Positions 63,686 to 64,000 of a DNA stretch of 64,000 nt are shown one piece after another. The notes beneath the pieces were generated by a model that was given only the letters and a program-made list of their open reading frames with translations, did not search any database and was not told the origin of the DNA. A program made the translations under genes and the position numbers. Positions within the stretch are counted from its first letter, which is position 1, and every line of letters begins with the position of its first letter. Origin of the DNA: Asterias rubens (taxonomy: Eukaryota; Echinodermata; Asteroidea; Forcipulatida; Asteriidae); contig NC_047062.1 in the NCBI RefSeq assembly GCF_902459465.1, forward strand, positions 5,954,501-6,018,500, read 5' to 3'.

Positions 63686-63780
63686 GGTCCAATTTCATAG
63701 AGCTGCTATAAAGCACAAAAAATGTCCAAGTATAAAAAATTATGCTTACCGGAATAAGGAGACCGGCCAAATTACCAATT
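63686..63780. repeat. Interspersed repeat with AATTTCATAGAGCTGCT, copy 3
   Basis: GGGTCCAATTTCATAGAGCT followed by AAATTATGCTTACCGGAA; same family as 62790 and 62990. Confidence 0.55.
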
Positions 63781-64000
63781 TTGGTTAGTATGTAGTTTGC
63801 AATGTTCTGATCTAATATTTGTTTTAAGTTGTGTACTTAATTCTTGTAAAAAGATGTTCTAACTGTATTTTCTTCACATATAGAGAAATCCTGCTCTTCG
63901 ATCTATTTCTCTTGCACTGTGGATACTGTTCCCAAAAGCTCCTGAAATCTATAACTCCAGGGGTTACCAAAGGGTGGCAGTGTCGTCATTTCAACATGCC

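Noticed and set aside
63883-64000. Possible RALGAPA exon 8 after CATATAG
   Set aside because: The frame that follows does not resemble the next conserved segment of the family and soon meets stops; the real exon 8 is probably beyond the window.

Overview
The window is animal nuclear DNA: AT-rich, intron-dense, GT-AG spliced, and packed with short inverted-repeat transposons and tRNA-derived SINEs. Protein similarity is clearly to deuterostomes, and the interspersed repeats (especially the family bounded by TTAAAGGCAGTGGACAC and its inverse) recall echinoderm genomes, probably a sea star. The genus cannot be fixed from sequence alone, and the echinoderm call is from memory of such repeats, not a search.

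Five protein-coding genes were assembled exon by exon, with all splice phases closing. From left to right: ANKEF1 (minus, 2799-8148, seven coding exons, 785 aa, complete), an ankyrin/EF-hand protein of motile cilia and sperm. Then COX7A (minus, 11732-14247, three exons, 83 aa), a subunit of cytochrome c oxidase, with a second COX7A-like terminal exon at 11475-11639. Next, head to head with it and 303 bp away, COX7A2L/SCAF1 (plus, 14551-18753, three exons, 118 aa), the factor joining respiratory complexes III and IV. Then CCDC170 (plus, 21410-30482, ten coding exons, 819 aa), a long coiled-coil microtubule/cilium protein. Last is the 5' part of RALGAPA (plus, 35401 to beyond the right end; seven exons seen), the catalytic alpha subunit of the Ral GTPase-activating complex.

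The most notable biology is the divergent COX7A/SCAF1 pair. Both genes have a three-exon, phase-0 structure with identically placed last introns and last exons of exactly 45 codons, so they look like an ancient inverted duplication still sharing one promoter region. The extra COX7A-like terminal exon suggests that the COX7A locus may also make a second carboxy-terminal form.

The rest is intergenic and intronic DNA. It holds at least nine families of foldback/MITE elements, several with clear target-site duplications (8 bp for a hAT-like element at 16912-17480, 9 bp for a foldback at 23181-23442, TTAA for three families, TAA for another). It also holds SINE copies, two eroded non-LTR retrotransposon fragments, a 36-bp minisatellite, long perfect palindromes and a 125-bp pyrimidine tract. 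No CRISPR, rRNA, intact tRNA or bacterial-type feature was seen.
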